Positions 22,048 through 31,564 are shown, numbered from the stretch's first letter. The stretch is DNA of 64,000 nt from an uncultured Lachnospiraceae bacterium (GCA_945868435.1 CAMBLG010000010.1:1-64000), one strand, 5' to 3'. Notes: generated from the sequence alone by a model not told the origin. A program made the numbers and translations.

Positions 22048-23250
22048 TTACGACAACGGAATCCGGATTACAAACGCCTTGGCATAGCGCTCCAGCCCCG
22101 GAATTCTCTGAATGGAAGGCTGCTGCACAAGTGCAAGCTCCCAGCCATGCATCCGAACCACCTTCCTTGCAATGGAAAGCCCCAGCCCGCTTCCGGCACC
22201 GGTTCTGGAACGGTCTCCCTTGTAAAACGGTTCAAACAGATGGGCCGCAATATCATCCTCAATGCACGCCCCGCTGTCAGCCACCGCCACACAGATTTGT
22301 TCCTCTAATTCCAACATTTGCAGACATATCCGCGTCTGTGGTCCGTTATGCCGAATAGCATTCACCAAAAGATTCGTCACAACTCTGGACAACTGCAAAC
22401 GGTCAGCCTGGACAGGAATGCGTTCCTCCGGAATCACGATATCCAGTTCCATGCCCGCATTTTCGATGTCCGAGTAGATGAGCGCCGCGTTTTCCCGCAA
22501 CAATTCACACAGATCCAGCTCGACCATATCCAACGCAAAGCCCTCACTTTCCAGCTTCACATAGTCAAACAACAGAGAGATCAGATCATTCATCCGTGCA
22601 GACTTGTTGCGGATGGCATCCAGGTACTCCTGCTGCTTATCCGGTGGGATCATTCCGTCGGAAAGGGCCGTGGCATATCCCGCCACCGTAGTGATCGGCG
22701 TCCGGAGATCATGGGCAATATCCGACAGCATCAGGTTCCGCTTCCGGTCAAATTCCCGCTTTGCCGCCTCCCGCACATCCTGAATCTTCGCAAATTCCAG
22801 GGTGACAATGCGGGCATACACAAATGCGCCCAACACAAAGGGAAGCAGCAGCAAAAACACCGCCACGAACAGATACAGGAAAAACAAGATCCGCCGTCCA
22901 CCGTCCAGATGCATCATCCCTCCGTCCCCGCGCACCGCCGGAGCCACATGTCCCGTCAACCGGTCCACCGCTTCTCCCATCCACTGCATGGCAGTGCTTG
23001 CCTGTGTCGGAAGAAGCCCGCGGATTCCCCCTATCACAATGGAAATCAATACCAGCACAAACATGGCTGCCACCTGCAGAGCACTGAGGGAGGTCCCTGC
23101 TGCCGCCTCCGGAAAAAAGTAGGGAAATACCACCGGCATTGCCACCTCATTGATGAGAGTCAGCAATCCGTACTCAACAATCCCGACAATTGCAAGTATA
23201 ACAATGAATTTCCGAATCAAAAACCATCGCAGTTCTTCGTATTTTTCCAT
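22048..23250 (-). CDS. Sensor histidine kinase
   Basis: 400 aa. Two N-terminal membrane segments (about 11–35 and 60–80) and another pair around 120–145 flank a short external loop. HAMP-like linker, then H-box with His180 in SDIAHDLRTPITTVAGYA; ATP-binding N, G1 and G2 boxes near RVVTNLLVNAIRHN, VADSGACIEDD and GAGSGLGLSIARKVVRMHG. It resembles VanS-type envelope sensors. It follows the response regulator by 2 bp and ends the operon. The signal is unknown; the small extracytoplasmic region argues for membrane-stress or partner-protein sensing, perhaps the DUF975 protein encoded upstream. Confidence 0.92.
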   Translation of the reverse strand: MEKYEELRWFLIRKFIVILAIVGIVEYGLLTLINEVAMPVVFPYFFPEAAAGTSLSALQVAAMFVLVLISIVIGGIRGLLPTQASTAMQWMGEAVDRLTGHVAPAVRGDGGMMHLDGGRRILFFLYLFVAVFLLLLPFVLGAFVYARIVTLEFAKIQDVREAAKREFDRKRNLMLSDIAHDLRTPITTVAGYATALSDGMIPPDKQQEYLDAIRNKSARMNDLISLLFDYVKLESEGFALDMVELDLCELLRENAALIYSDIENAGMELDIVIPEERIPVQADRLQLSRVVTNLLVNAIRHNGPQTRICLQMLELEEQICVAVADSGACIEDDIAAHLFEPFYKGDRSRTGAGSGLGLSIARKVVRMHGWELALVQQPSIQRIPGLERYAKAFVIRIPLS

Positions 23251-23252
23251 TG

Positions 23253-23939
23253 CTACTTCTCCATCCGATAGCCAAGTCCACGAATCGTCTTAATGTATGC
23301 TGTCGGGTCATCCTCATTTAGTTTTGCCCGAAGCTTGCTGATGCAAACCATAATATTGTTGTCCGCGATAATGTACTCCTCGCCCCAGCCCTGCTCATAG
23401 ATCTGCTGCTTGGTAAACACCTTGCCGGGATGTGACATAAACAGTTCCATGATCTTATACTCCACAGAAGTCAGATCAATAACCTGATCTCCTCTTGTCA
23501 ATGTGCAGGACTCCTGATCCAGAGTCAGATCCTGCACAGTCAATTTCTTCGCGGTATTGCCGACACCGCCCAGCGCATAGAACCTGCGGATATTGGAGTT
23601 GACCCGCGCCACCGCTTCCAGGGGATTAAACGGTTTTGCCAGATAGTCGTCCGCGCCCAGATTCAACCCCAGGATCTTTTCGGAATCTGCATCCTTTGCA
23701 GACAGGATAATCACCGGAATATTACTTTTCTGGCGCATCTCCTGAAGCACATGAAATCCGTCCACCTTGGGCATCATGATGTCCAAAATGCACAGATCTA
23801 TGTGGTGACTTTGAAGCGCATCTAACGCCTGCTGCCCGTCTGCCGCCTCGATAATATTGTAGTGTTCGTTCTCCAGATAGAGGCGGAGAAGATTCCGGAT
23901 CTCCGCCTCATCATCTGCAATTAATATCGAATAACTCAT
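23253..23939 (-). CDS. OmpR/PhoB-family response regulator
   Basis: 228 aa. Receiver domain with acidic pocket ADDEAEI and phospho-acceptor Asp53 in LCILDIMMPKVDG; conserved Thr/Ser and Lys (AKPFNPLE) follow. The C-terminal winged helix (about 130–228) includes LTSVEYKIMELFMSHPGKVF and YIKTIRGLGYRME. Its start overlaps the DUF975 stop by 4 bp (ATGA). A tandem CTTAA-type site upstream of the operon is a candidate autoregulatory operator. Confidence 0.95.
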   Translation of the reverse strand: MSYSILIADDEAEIRNLLRLYLENEHYNIIEAADGQQALDALQSHHIDLCILDIMMPKVDGFHVLQEMRQKSNIPVIILSAKDADSEKILGLNLGADDYLAKPFNPLEAVARVNSNIRRFYALGGVGNTAKKLTVQDLTLDQESCTLTRGDQVIDLTSVEYKIMELFMSHPGKVFTKQQIYEQGWGEEYIIADNNIMVCISKLRAKLNEDDPTAYIKTIRGLGYRMEK

Positions 23940-24802
23940 GATTGCTCTCCCATCGGTGCTCCATAGTAACGAAGTGCGTCATACAAAGCCGCATGAGCGG
24001 AATCCATATATGGCTGCACATAGAAGATGTCGAGAATGCCCAGTGTGAACAGTGACAGAATCTTCCATCCGAGGAATGACAGATCCAGCACAAAGGCTCT
24101 CCACTTCTGCCCGGTCATCATGCGCTTGCTCTCTGCGAAGGCCTGCTCCTTGGTCATCTGCGGGTTCTCTGCCAGAAGATAAGGAATCATCTGGTACTCA
24201 TAGCTCTTCACAATACCCGGAATGATGAAAAGCAGTGTCCACAATACGGTGTAGAGATCCCGGAAGAACATTACTTTCACAATGTTCTTATAATTGTGAT
24301 CAAAAGCGAACATAACCTCCTTCACCTGGGCATTCTCGCCAAGGTTCTTGAAGAAAAAGCGGTCGCAGCCCACTTCAACCGGATTGCAGACAAACACATC
24401 GATCACAATGGCAATCGCCATGATGATGCAGAACACAACCATAAATACCATAAAGAATGTAATCAGGAATGCCGTAAATGCGGCACCACCCATGCCCTTC
24501 TGGAGCTCATTCATATTCGGAACTTTCGGTACACTCGGTGCTTTTCCAAAGTCGCTGTCATCATCCGAATCCTTCTGGATCAGATTCCCCTCATCATCCA
24601 ACTCGTAGAGCTCGTTGTACATGTACTCCTCCTGCTCTATCTGCTGTGAATTTTTATCCTGGTTCATCTGTTGTGATGCTGCACTTCCTCCGGCCGAGCC
24701 GCCTACCACCAGAGCAAAAAGCAAGCTGACCAGCACGCATTTCCAATAATTTCGTTTGAATGAGAATTTGGCTCTGCTTTTGAGCTGTTTTCTATCCCAC
24801 AT
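23936..24802 (-). CDS. DUF975-family integral membrane protein
   Basis: 288 aa. It starts MWDRKQLKSRAKFSFKRNYW, the typical DUF975 opening, then a membrane helix (about 25–45), an acidic external loop (about 50–100) and four or more further helices, with QMIPYLLAENP and EAFAESKRMMTGQKW motifs common in the family. The molecular function is unknown. As first gene of an operon with a response regulator and kinase, it may be the sensed partner or an output of envelope stress signalling. Confidence 0.8.
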   Translation of the reverse strand: MWDRKQLKSRAKFSFKRNYWKCVLVSLLFALVVGGSAGGSAASQQMNQDKNSQQIEQEEYMYNELYELDDEGNLIQKDSDDDSDFGKAPSVPKVPNMNELQKGMGGAAFTAFLITFFMVFMVVFCIIMAIAIVIDVFVCNPVEVGCDRFFFKNLGENAQVKEVMFAFDHNYKNIVKVMFFRDLYTVLWTLLFIIPGIVKSYEYQMIPYLLAENPQMTKEQAFAESKRMMTGQKWRAFVLDLSFLGWKILSLFTLGILDIFYVQPYMDSAHAALYDALRYYGAPMGEQS

Positions 24803-24820
24803 ATTATTTCCTCCTTTTCG

Positions 24821-24836
24821 ATGTGATTGTAATCAC
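24821..24836. promoter_or_regulatory. Palindrome in the DUF975 operon leader
   Basis: TGTGATTGTAATCACA, 7-bp arms around GT, lies between promoter and ribosome site. It matches the general CRP pattern TGTGA-N6-TCACA, but CRP-type regulation in this lineage is not assured; it may be another operator or an RNA hairpin. Confidence 0.45.
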
Positions 24837-24857
24837 ATATCCGCTTTGTTTTATGGC

Positions 24858-24887
24858 ATTATCTTATCATGTATTTCTTTCTTTCAA
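24858..24887 (-). promoter_or_regulatory. Promoter of the DUF975–RR–HK operon
   Basis: Minus strand TTGAAA (24887–24882), 18-bp spacer, GATAAT (24863–24858). Confidence 0.6.
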
Positions 24888-24895
24888 ACTCGAAA

Positions 24896-24918
24896 AAGCT
24901 TAATGTTACCTTAAGCTT
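24896..24918. promoter_or_regulatory. Candidate response-regulator operator
   Basis: AAGCTTAA and TTAAGCTT around TGTTACC; read as direct half-sites it is CTTAA spaced by 11 bp, the arrangement used by OmpR/PhoB regulators. It sits just upstream of the −35 box of the operon that encodes such a regulator, suggesting autoregulation. Confidence 0.5.
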
Positions 24919-24971
24919 GTGTGCTATTGTCATGATCAACGATACGATTGTCTTTAGCTTTACACAAAAAA

Positions 24972-24994
24972 GAGGCGGTGTCAAGCACCGCCTC
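24972..24994 (-). terminator. Terminator of the amylase gene
   Basis: Minus strand: GAGGCGGTG–CTTGA–CACCGCCTC perfect 9-bp stem followed by TTTTTT, 14 bp after the amylase stop. Confidence 0.92.
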
Positions 24995-25007
24995 CCATGT
25001 GTAGAAC

Positions 25008-28000
25008 CTATTTAACTGTAATCTTCATAGTAACTGTTTTTGTCGTACCATTCTTCAGAGTAACCTTTACCTTTACGGTTGCAGTTCCCTTCTTCTTTGC
25101 CTTGACCTTTCCGGACTTCGTTACCGTTACAACAGATGCTTTGCTGGTTGTATACGTAATCTCAGCTACATTATCCATATCCAGCTTACTGTTCATCTGT
25201 ACCGTTGTAGACTTTCCCTTCTTTACCGTAGTAGAAGACTTCTTAACCTTAACAGTTTTGAGAATGCTCTTCTCAATGGCAGCAGCCTCCTCCTTCGTTA
25301 CCAGCTCATAAGTCTGACCACTTGGAAGTGCCACCTTCACGTCACCGTCCTTGCCCACCGTATAGGTCTTGGCATTAACAAGAACATACTTACCTGTTTC
25401 AGAATCAATTGCTACAACTTTAAGTTTATTCCCTGCCGTGAGGTCCTCAGCATCTGCCTGAACCGTATACGACATTTTACCAGCAGTAACCGTTACAGAA
25501 ATCTCAACCTCCGATGTGCCTGCAGCTTCTGTAAGCTGAACTACCACATCTCCGGAGATCGTTCCTGTTACATTGGTCTTTCCGCTTTTTCCGGTTGTCT
25601 CTACCGTTGCGGTTACCCCTGTAACCTCACCTGAGGCATTCTTCTCAACCGTTACGGTTGCGGATGTATTCTTAGCTACTTCCTCAATCACAGAAACTTC
25701 CTTGCTGCTTGTAACATTACCATCTGCATCCTTCTCGGTTGTTATGGTTACAGTTACTTCGTTTCCAGCCTCGTTCTTAGAGGTCTCTGTCTTCGTCTCA
25801 GTAGTTGTTCCGTCCGGATTCTTCGTTACAGTTGTGTTATCCGGTGTGGAAGGTGTAGATGGTGCAACAGAACCACCGCCGGAAATCTGATTATCACCAG
25901 CAACTAAAATGACCGTACCGCCGTCACCGCTTGCAGGAATTGTAACAATTGCATTACCGCCGCTTACTGCGAATGTCTTACCGGAATATAAATCCTTCAC
26001 GTTTGCAAGAGAAGAACCTACCGGAATCGTTATCTGCTTTGCTTCTGTTGTTGTATTTAAACCAACATACGCAAAATCTGACCCATAGCTTCTCTTGAAT
26101 ACGAGATACCCATCTGCATCACTACCTGCAACCTTTGTTCTGTCACCTTTTGCAAATACATTCATCTTTGCATTTCTTGCAGCAATCAGTTTCTTGTAAT
26201 GATCCATCATCGCAATCTGTTCTACAGTAAGACCATCAAACTGCATGTCATAACGATTGTTGGCATCACTGCCATAGGTAGTATCACCAGTTAAATTGAT
26301 TTCCTCACCATAATAAATAATCGGAATACCCTTTGCTGTCAGTTCCAGAGCTGCAGCAACTTTCATCTTACTGGTATCACCACCGACACTCGTCAGGAAG
26401 CCAGTTTCATCATGACTGCTCAAGAACTGTCCCATGGTAATCGCATTGCTTAAGTTCGTATTTCGATTCTCCAGAGAAACCTCGGCACTATCAATATTTC
26501 CTTCTACAAACTGCTTAGCAATTGACTTGAAATCAAAGTCAAGCAGCGCATCCATTTGTCCATCTGCCAAATAATCACCTGTATTGATGCAGCTTGCACC
26601 AAAGTACTCGCCAATCATCTTAAAGTCAGGATTCTCTTCTGCGATAGAAGTCTTTAACTGTGACCATGTCTCATGATCTACATGCTTTACTGTATCTACA
26701 CGGAAATAATCAACACTGTTTCCGTTTGCAGTGGTATGGGTCGCCCATGCCGTCTGCCACTCAATCAGCTTACTTCTGACCGCCTGATCCTCTGTGACAA
26801 AATCCGGCAAGTCAGATAACCACTGTGTAACACTGTCATTTCCACGATCTGCATACGGACGAATCATTCCATTAAATGGATGACCTGACTGTCTCCACTC
26901 TCCATTTACAACATTAGAATCAGTCTTATCGTATCCGGCATGGTTTACAACAATATCAAGCATTACTTTGATTCCACGCGCATGCGCTTCATCTAACAGC
27001 TTATCAAACTCTTCTGTTGTTCCTAAATGTTCATCCAGCTTTGTGAAATCGCATGCCCAATAACCGGCATAACCACCTACATTTTCTCCTAACTCATTAC
27101 TATAAAAGCTTTCAATATTATCCACCACCGGAGTAATCCAAATCGTATTTACCCCCAGAGAATCAATGTAGTCTAACTTCTGCGTAAGTCCCGCAAAATC
27201 ACCACCGTGATAATCTTCTCTCAAATCCTTGTCTAAACCATAGTTATTATCTGTACTTCCATCGTAGAAACGATCGGTTAATAAGAAATAGATAATGGAT
27301 TCATCCCAGTCAGGATCTGCACCTATGTTTGCAACTACTTTCACGGTTGCAACGGAATCAAAGGTATTGCCATACTTATCCTCGATGATAATCGGAACCT
27401 CATGATCTCCTGCTGCCACGCTCTCATTGACATACAAAGCAGCCTTTCCGGTAATTGTACTAACATTTACTGTCTGTCCTGCATAACCCAACTTAGAGAG
27501 GTCCGCAACAATAGAAGTAATTTCTTCCTGCTCAAAAGCATCAATTGTCGTAGAGCCGTCTTTTCTGCTAATTGCTACTGAAAGAACAGGATTCTGATTA
27601 CTGTTGACTCCAGACTCCGGTGAAACTGTTGGCTGAACATCATAATTATATTTCTGGTACTCGATTTCTGCCGCCTTTACACCTGCTACGGTCTCCGTAT
27701 TCGCAGGTACATAATAAAGATCCTGTACTGCTTTTGCTCCCTCTCCGAAGTCAACCATATAGTAGAACTTGTAAACACCGGTTGCAATAGTGCTTGCTCC
27801 ATTCTGCAGCTTATAGCTATAAAGCTCATTGTTTGCATCATAGGTCATGGGATATTCTACATACTCGGATGCACCAGGCGCTTTTACCATCAGTTTTACA
27901 GATTTGATTCTATCCATTGCACCCTTGTAGAACAAATCGTCATCTCGATAGCGGAATACGATACCATTGTCATAACCTGTCTTTCCTGTAGAAAGCACAT

Positions 28001-30179
28001 ATGGGTCTTTAATACCTTCTCCGCCTCGAACCTTTGTATAACGTTCTCCTTCGTTAACATTAATTGTTCTATCACTGAACTCTCTATCACTTACATCATC
28101 ACCACTCCACTTGGACTCCAATCTTACAATATAGCCAAAAGAAGTAATATTGTCATCCAGTGCTACATAAGCAGCATTTTTATCCGTATCTCCCTCTTTT
28201 ACAAACGGGAAAGAAGGATTAAATGGAAGGTTATACCACGTGTAAATATCGGACTGATCTTTATACTTGGAATCCTCTTTGTATGTATACTCGTAGATCA
28301 GAACTCTCTTTGTATGGTAGAACTCTTTTATCTGCGTCTTTTCCGGTAAATCCTCTCCGTCTTTATACGTTACCTTAACATAATAGTAACCTGTCTCAGC
28401 TCCTGTTGTATCAATAATGGCCTTCTTAGAATCGGCTTCATCCTTCGTAACTGTAATCTTACTATGAGGTGTAGTACAAGTTTCGTCCTTATAAACACCC
28501 CAAGCAGTAACAGTCGCTGAACCACTTCCTTTTGCGGTAAATTCAAATTGACCATCGCCTGCTGTGGTGTGACCGGAAATGACCATACCAGGCACAGACA
28601 GTGCAGAATTACCACCCTCTATTTTTGTATTGGCCGGATCAGTAAACCAATTACCATTATCATCTTTAAACTTATACTGATAAGATCCCGGATCAACAAC
28701 TACATCACCAGCTCCGGCATCTGGCTTATTGATTACAATCGAATAAATGCCTGTCTCATCATCATAAGACATCTCTTTACCATTGCCCCAATCGGTAACT
28801 GTACCCATGAGATACAGCTTGGTAAAGGTATCTGAATTCTTCTTTTTATATTGAATCAAAACAGAATCGTCAGCGTTTACAACCGGACTTTTATAATCCA
28901 GCAAAGATGCCGGATTAATTGGTGCGTCAATGGATGCACCTTCAACCCAACCCGACGGTTTTCCCACGGACTGAAGTGCACCTGCTTCGTCAGGCTGCAG
29001 CCAAAGCTCCATTGTCCCCGATGTAATAGCATTGGTCGTAATATCATACTGACCTGTTTGTTCTGTCCAACCTCCTGCGTTAAACTTAATATGTGTAACC
29101 TCAAACGGCTTGCTTAACGTTACCTTAAAGCTATACCAACCAGTATTTTTGCTATTTTCTTCTAACAGACCTCCGTAATTAGCTTTACAGAAGTCATATC
29201 CCTCAATCGCTGCCCAACTGGTTCCTTTCGCAAAATAAGTTGCAACCTTATCCCAGTTGTTCACATTATTAAAGTGAACTGTTATGGTACAGGAATCTAC
29301 AGTCGGTTCTGCCGGCTCTTGCACAGCCTCCTTGCTATCCCAGATTTTGCCATATGCATAATACAGAGAAATTGGTGTGCCGCCATCTCCAGTCTTCTTG
29401 CTATTGATTGTTGCTAGTAGCTCATTGGTTCCATCAAGCTGAATCTTGTTTCCTGTTTGAGCATCTACAAACAACATTCCTGTGATTGAACCTGTTGTTG
29501 TTGTCTTTGCGTTCAGAGTTGCATAATACCAATCAGAGTCTCCTTCGCGCAACATACTCTTCTTCTCGTTACCCCATGGTATAACTTGGACATTCTCTCC
29601 TGCGCTAATATCTACATCGCTCCAAGCATCAATTGCCGGTGTTGTCCAGTTTTCGGAATTTAAAAAATACAACTTTACATTTGTATATTCTGTAATTTTT
29701 TCCTCTTCTATCTCTTTTGTTTTATTAGAATCTGTATACCATTTCCCATCACTCGGAGAATAATATGCAGCCGCATATGTTCCTGTTGCTATCGCATTAT
29801 TCCAACATTTGTACTCCGTTCCATCTGTTTTAACAAACTGTATACCCGACACAGTACTTGATATAGAAATAGTTACATATCCCCATCCTGCCAAATTGCT
29901 GTCAGCTAATAATGCTGGGTATGTACCACCATCCCCCCAAGTAGAAGGACGAAACGCATTTGCCGTATCTCCTTCTTTCACCGTTGCACCGCTCCAGATA
30001 TTTATACACCAATCTGCTACCGCCGTTCCCTCAGGTAGTTCAAAATAAAGTTTTACCTCTTTTTCTGCCGCCTGGACTTTCTCCGCTCCCGGCAGCTGTA
30101 CCATAGTCAGCACCATTGCGAAAGCCAAAAACAGGCTCAGCAAGCGCTTTCCAATTGGTTTCCTTTCTCGTTTTCTCAT
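25008..30179 (-). CDS. Large secreted multi-domain GH13 alpha-amylase
   Basis: 1723 aa from the ATG at 30179 (GGGAGGTTTTT ribosome site; the frame extends 13 codons further without one). Signal peptide to about residue 37, cleaved after VQAAE. Several starch-binding-type beta modules follow (for example VKLYFLNSENWTTPAIDAW), some like CBM26, then pullulanase-like N domains. The GH13 barrel is about 960–1330: region I DIVVNHAG (~1075), nucleophile Asp in FRVDTVKH (~1160), acid/base Glu in MIGEYFG (~1190), region IV LSSHDETGF (~1250). A Thr-rich repetitive linker and a C-terminal Ig-like domain (KKGKSTTVQMNSK to the end) suggest cell-wall association. It would attack starch outside the cell. 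Exact bond specificity is not determined. Confidence 0.9.
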   Translation of the reverse strand: MRKRERKPIGKRLLSLFLAFAMVLTMVQLPGAEKVQAAEKEVKLYFELPEGTAVADWCINIWSGATVKEGDTANAFRPSTWGDGGTYPALLADSNLAGWGYVTISISSTVSGIQFVKTDGTEYKCWNNAIATGTYAAAYYSPSDGKWYTDSNKTKEIEEEKITEYTNVKLYFLNSENWTTPAIDAWSDVDISAGENVQVIPWGNEKKSMLREGDSDWYYATLNAKTTTTGSITGMLFVDAQTGNKIQLDGTNELLATINSKKTGDGGTPISLYYAYGKIWDSKEAVQEPAEPTVDSCTITVHFNNVNNWDKVATYFAKGTSWAAIEGYDFCKANYGGLLEENSKNTGWYSFKVTLSKPFEVTHIKFNAGGWTEQTGQYDITTNAITSGTMELWLQPDEAGALQSVGKPSGWVEGASIDAPINPASLLDYKSPVVNADDSVLIQYKKKNSDTFTKLYLMGTVTDWGNGKEMSYDDETGIYSIVINKPDAGAGDVVVDPGSYQYKFKDDNGNWFTDPANTKIEGGNSALSVPGMVISGHTTAGDGQFEFTAKGSGSATVTAWGVYKDETCTTPHSKITVTKDEADSKKAIIDTTGAETGYYYVKVTYKDGEDLPEKTQIKEFYHTKRVLIYEYTYKEDSKYKDQSDIYTWYNLPFNPSFPFVKEGDTDKNAAYVALDDNITSFGYIVRLESKWSGDDVSDREFSDRTINVNEGERYTKVRGGEGIKDPYVLSTGKTGYDNGIVFRYRDDDLFYKGAMDRIKSVKLMVKAPGASEYVEYPMTYDANNELYSYKLQNGASTIATGVYKFYYMVDFGEGAKAVQDLYYVPANTETVAGVKAAEIEYQKYNYDVQPTVSPESGVNSNQNPVLSVAISRKDGSTTIDAFEQEEITSIVADLSKLGYAGQTVNVSTITGKAALYVNESVAAGDHEVPIIIEDKYGNTFDSVATVKVVANIGADPDWDESIIYFLLTDRFYDGSTDNNYGLDKDLREDYHGGDFAGLTQKLDYIDSLGVNTIWITPVVDNIESFYSNELGENVGGYAGYWACDFTKLDEHLGTTEEFDKLLDEAHARGIKVMLDIVVNHAGYDKTDSNVVNGEWRQSGHPFNGMIRPYADRGNDSVTQWLSDLPDFVTEDQAVRSKLIEWQTAWATHTTANGNSVDYFRVDTVKHVDHETWSQLKTSIAEENPDFKMIGEYFGASCINTGDYLADGQMDALLDFDFKSIAKQFVEGNIDSAEVSLENRNTNLSNAITMGQFLSSHDETGFLTSVGGDTSKMKVAAALELTAKGIPIIYYGEEINLTGDTTYGSDANNRYDMQFDGLTVEQIAMMDHYKKLIAARNAKMNVFAKGDRTKVAGSDADGYLVFKRSYGSDFAYVGLNTTTEAKQITIPVGSSLANVKDLYSGKTFAVSGGNAIVTIPASGDGGTVILVAGDNQISGGGSVAPSTPSTPDNTTVTKNPDGTTTETKTETSKNEAGNEVTVTITTEKDADGNVTSSKEVSVIEEVAKNTSATVTVEKNASGEVTGVTATVETTGKSGKTNVTGTISGDVVVQLTEAAGTSEVEISVTVTAGKMSYTVQADAEDLTAGNKLKVVAIDSETGKYVLVNAKTYTVGKDGDVKVALPSGQTYELVTKEEAAAIEKSILKTVKVKKSSTTVKKGKSTTVQMNSKLDMDNVAEITYTTSKASVVTVTKSGKVKAKKKGTATVKVKVTLKNGTTKTVTMKITVK

Positions 30180-30230
30180 AAAAACCTCCCTTTCTCTCCT
30201 TAGTCTTTCGACCATCATTACTGCAATTCT

Positions 30231-30263
30231 TTATGCATTCATTTGGGCACAAATTTCATGCAT
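30231..30263. promoter_or_regulatory. Dyad in the amylase leader
   Basis: ATGCAT(T)CATTTG … CAAATTTCATGCAT imperfect inverted repeat, starting some 15 bp after the promoter; a possible operator or leader hairpin. Confidence 0.4.
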
Positions 30264-30282
30264 AAAAATCATTGTAATTTTG

Positions 30283-30311
30283 ATTATAGGAAGAAAAGTG
30301 TACATATTCAA
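30283..30311 (-). promoter_or_regulatory. Promoter of the amylase gene
   Basis: Minus strand TTGAAT (30311–30306), 17-bp spacer, perfect TATAAT (30288–30283), about 100 bp before the start codon. Confidence 0.82.
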
Positions 30312-30344
30312 CAGTAAATTGTAGAGAAGTTTCATTTTCATCCT

Positions 30345-30378
30345 TTTTACTAAATTTCGCGAAATATTTTTAGTAAAA
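30345..30378. promoter_or_regulatory. Candidate LacI-family operator upstream of the amylase promoter
   Basis: ATTTCGCGAAAT (30354–30365) is a perfect 12-bp palindrome with central CG, as LacI/MalR-type regulators use. It is embedded in outer arms TTTTACTAAA (30345–30354) and TTTAGTAAAA (30369–30378). It lies some 35 bp upstream of the −35 box, a place suited to an activator or to looping. Confidence 0.6.
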
Positions 30379-30391
30379 CTTTCTAAGCACA

Positions 30392-30431
30392 AAAAAGAAC
30401 ACCTTCCGGAATCTCCGAAAAGTGTTCTCAT
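30392..30431 (-). terminator. Terminator of the rpsF–ssb–rpsR operon
   Basis: Minus strand: AGAACAC … GTGTTCT outer stem with inner TCGG/CCGG pairing, followed by TTTTTT, just after rpsR. Confidence 0.85.
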
Positions 30432-30450
30432 AACCTTTACTCACGATATA

Positions 30451-30714
30451 TTATTCGCAAACGTATGGCATCATTGCAAGATGACGTGCTCTCTTGATTG
30501 CAACAGTAAGAGCTCTCTGATGCTTTGCACAGTTGCCTGTGATACGGCGAGGAAGGATCTTTCCTCTCTCAGAGATGTATCTCTTTAACTTGTTGATATC
30601 CTTATAATCAATGACATTATCCTTGCCACAGAATACACATACCTTTTTTCTTCTACGCATAGGTCTTCTCTTCATAGAAGCGCCTTCACGATCAGCTGCC
30701 TTATTGAAAGCCAT
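30451..30714 (-). CDS. rpsR: 30S ribosomal protein S18
   Basis: 87 aa from the ATG at 30714 (AAGGAGG site); a longer frame reaches into the intergenic region and ssb. The sequence [20 protein letters not shown] and the C-terminal [18 protein letters not shown] are S18 hallmarks. CVFC plus a later Cys and His form the zinc-binding version. It pairs with S6 in the platform of the 30S subunit. Last gene of the operon. Confidence 0.96.
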   Translation of the reverse strand: MAFNKAADREGASMKRRPMRRRKKVCVFCGKDNVIDYKDINKLKRYISERGKILPRRITGNCAKHQRALTVAIKRARHLAMMPYVCE

Positions 30715-30733
30715 GGTTTTTACCTCCTTATTC

Positions 30734-31177
30734 TTAGTTAAATGGTAATTCCTCATCGATTCCGTCCGGAATGTTCATGAAGCCATCTCCAGCTGCACCA
30801 CTCGGTGAAGGAGCACTTGCTCCTGCTCCGCTGTAGCCGTCCCCTCCGTTGGAGTTTTTGCTCTCAGCGAACTCAATGTTCTCTACCACAACATCAGTTG
30901 TGTAGACACGCTGTCCATCCTTATTGGTATAGCTGCCTGTCTGGATTCTTCCCTCGAGAACAAACTTGGTTCCCTTGCGGCCGAATCTCTCCAGAAACTC
31001 TGCTGTCTTGTTGAATGCAACACAATTGATGAAATCCGCGGTCTGCTCATCGTTATCACGACGGAAACGACGGTCTACTGCCAGCGAAAAACGCGCGATA
31101 GCAGTGGAACTCTCCCCCTGAGAGTAACGGATCTCAGCGTCTCTGGTTAATCTTCCCATAAGAATTACTTTATTCAT
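30734..31177 (-). CDS. ssb: Single-stranded DNA-binding protein
   Basis: 147 aa. OB fold (about 1–105) starting [19 protein letters not shown], with [17 protein letters not shown]; Gly/Ser/Pro-rich flexible linker; acidic tail ending [10 protein letters not shown], the tip that docks replication and repair partners. It lies between rpsF and rpsR as in most Firmicutes. Confidence 0.97.
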   Translation of the reverse strand: MNKVILMGRLTRDAEIRYSQGESSTAIARFSLAVDRRFRRDNDEQTADFINCVAFNKTAEFLERFGRKGTKFVLEGRIQTGSYTNKDGQRVYTTDVVVENIEFAESKNSNGGDGYSGAGASAPSPSGAAGDGFMNIPDGIDEELPFN

Positions 31178-31198
31178 ACGATCTCCTACTTTCTTATC

Positions 31199-31489
31199 TT
31201 ATGCCTCGTCTTTCTTAACGCATAAGAAACGAAGAACATTGTCCATGATGCGAACGTCCTGCTCTACTGCTGCCGGAACATCAGTATTAGCATCGAACTG
31301 GATGAAGTAGTAGAAGCCTTCTGACATATGCTGAATGTCGTAAGCAAGCTTCTTCTTGCCCCACTCCTCAACTTCTGTCACAGTGCCGCCAGCGCGAGTG
31401 ATGTACTCTTTCGCCTTCTCAACGACAGCTGCTCTCGCATCGTCCTCGATCTTTGCACTAACAACGAGTGCCAATTCATACTTGTTCAT
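31199..31489 (-). CDS. rpsF: 30S ribosomal protein S6
   Basis: 96 aa. MNKYELALVVSAKIEDDAR and VEEWGKKKLAYDIQHMSEGFY are S6 motifs. It heterodimerises with S18. First gene of the rpsF–ssb–rpsR operon; a GC-rich leader hairpin upstream could be the S6:S18 autoregulatory site known in other bacteria. Confidence 0.96.
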   Translation of the reverse strand: MNKYELALVVSAKIEDDARAAVVEKAKEYITRAGGTVTEVEEWGKKKLAYDIQHMSEGFYYFIQFDANTDVPAAVEQDVRIMDNVLRFLCVKKDEA

Positions 31490-31518
31490 GCGAATTTACC
31501 TCCTTTTGGTCTCTGGCC

Positions 31519-31533
31519 CGCAGATTTGCTGCG
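31519..31533 (-). promoter_or_regulatory. Leader hairpin before rpsF
   Basis: Minus strand CGCAG–CAAAT–CTGCG followed by GGGCC, between promoter and ribosome site. It lies where S6:S18-binding leaders are found, but the conserved consensus was not clearly recognised. Confidence 0.4.
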
Positions 31534-31564
31534 AGCAAGGAAAATTAAGTTATCACGAAGATAG

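Noticed and set aside
30354-30365. ATTTCGCGAAAT as a CcpA cre site
   Set aside because: It does not fit the cre consensus well (TGWAANCGNTNWCA); a LacI/MalR-type operator is more fitting.
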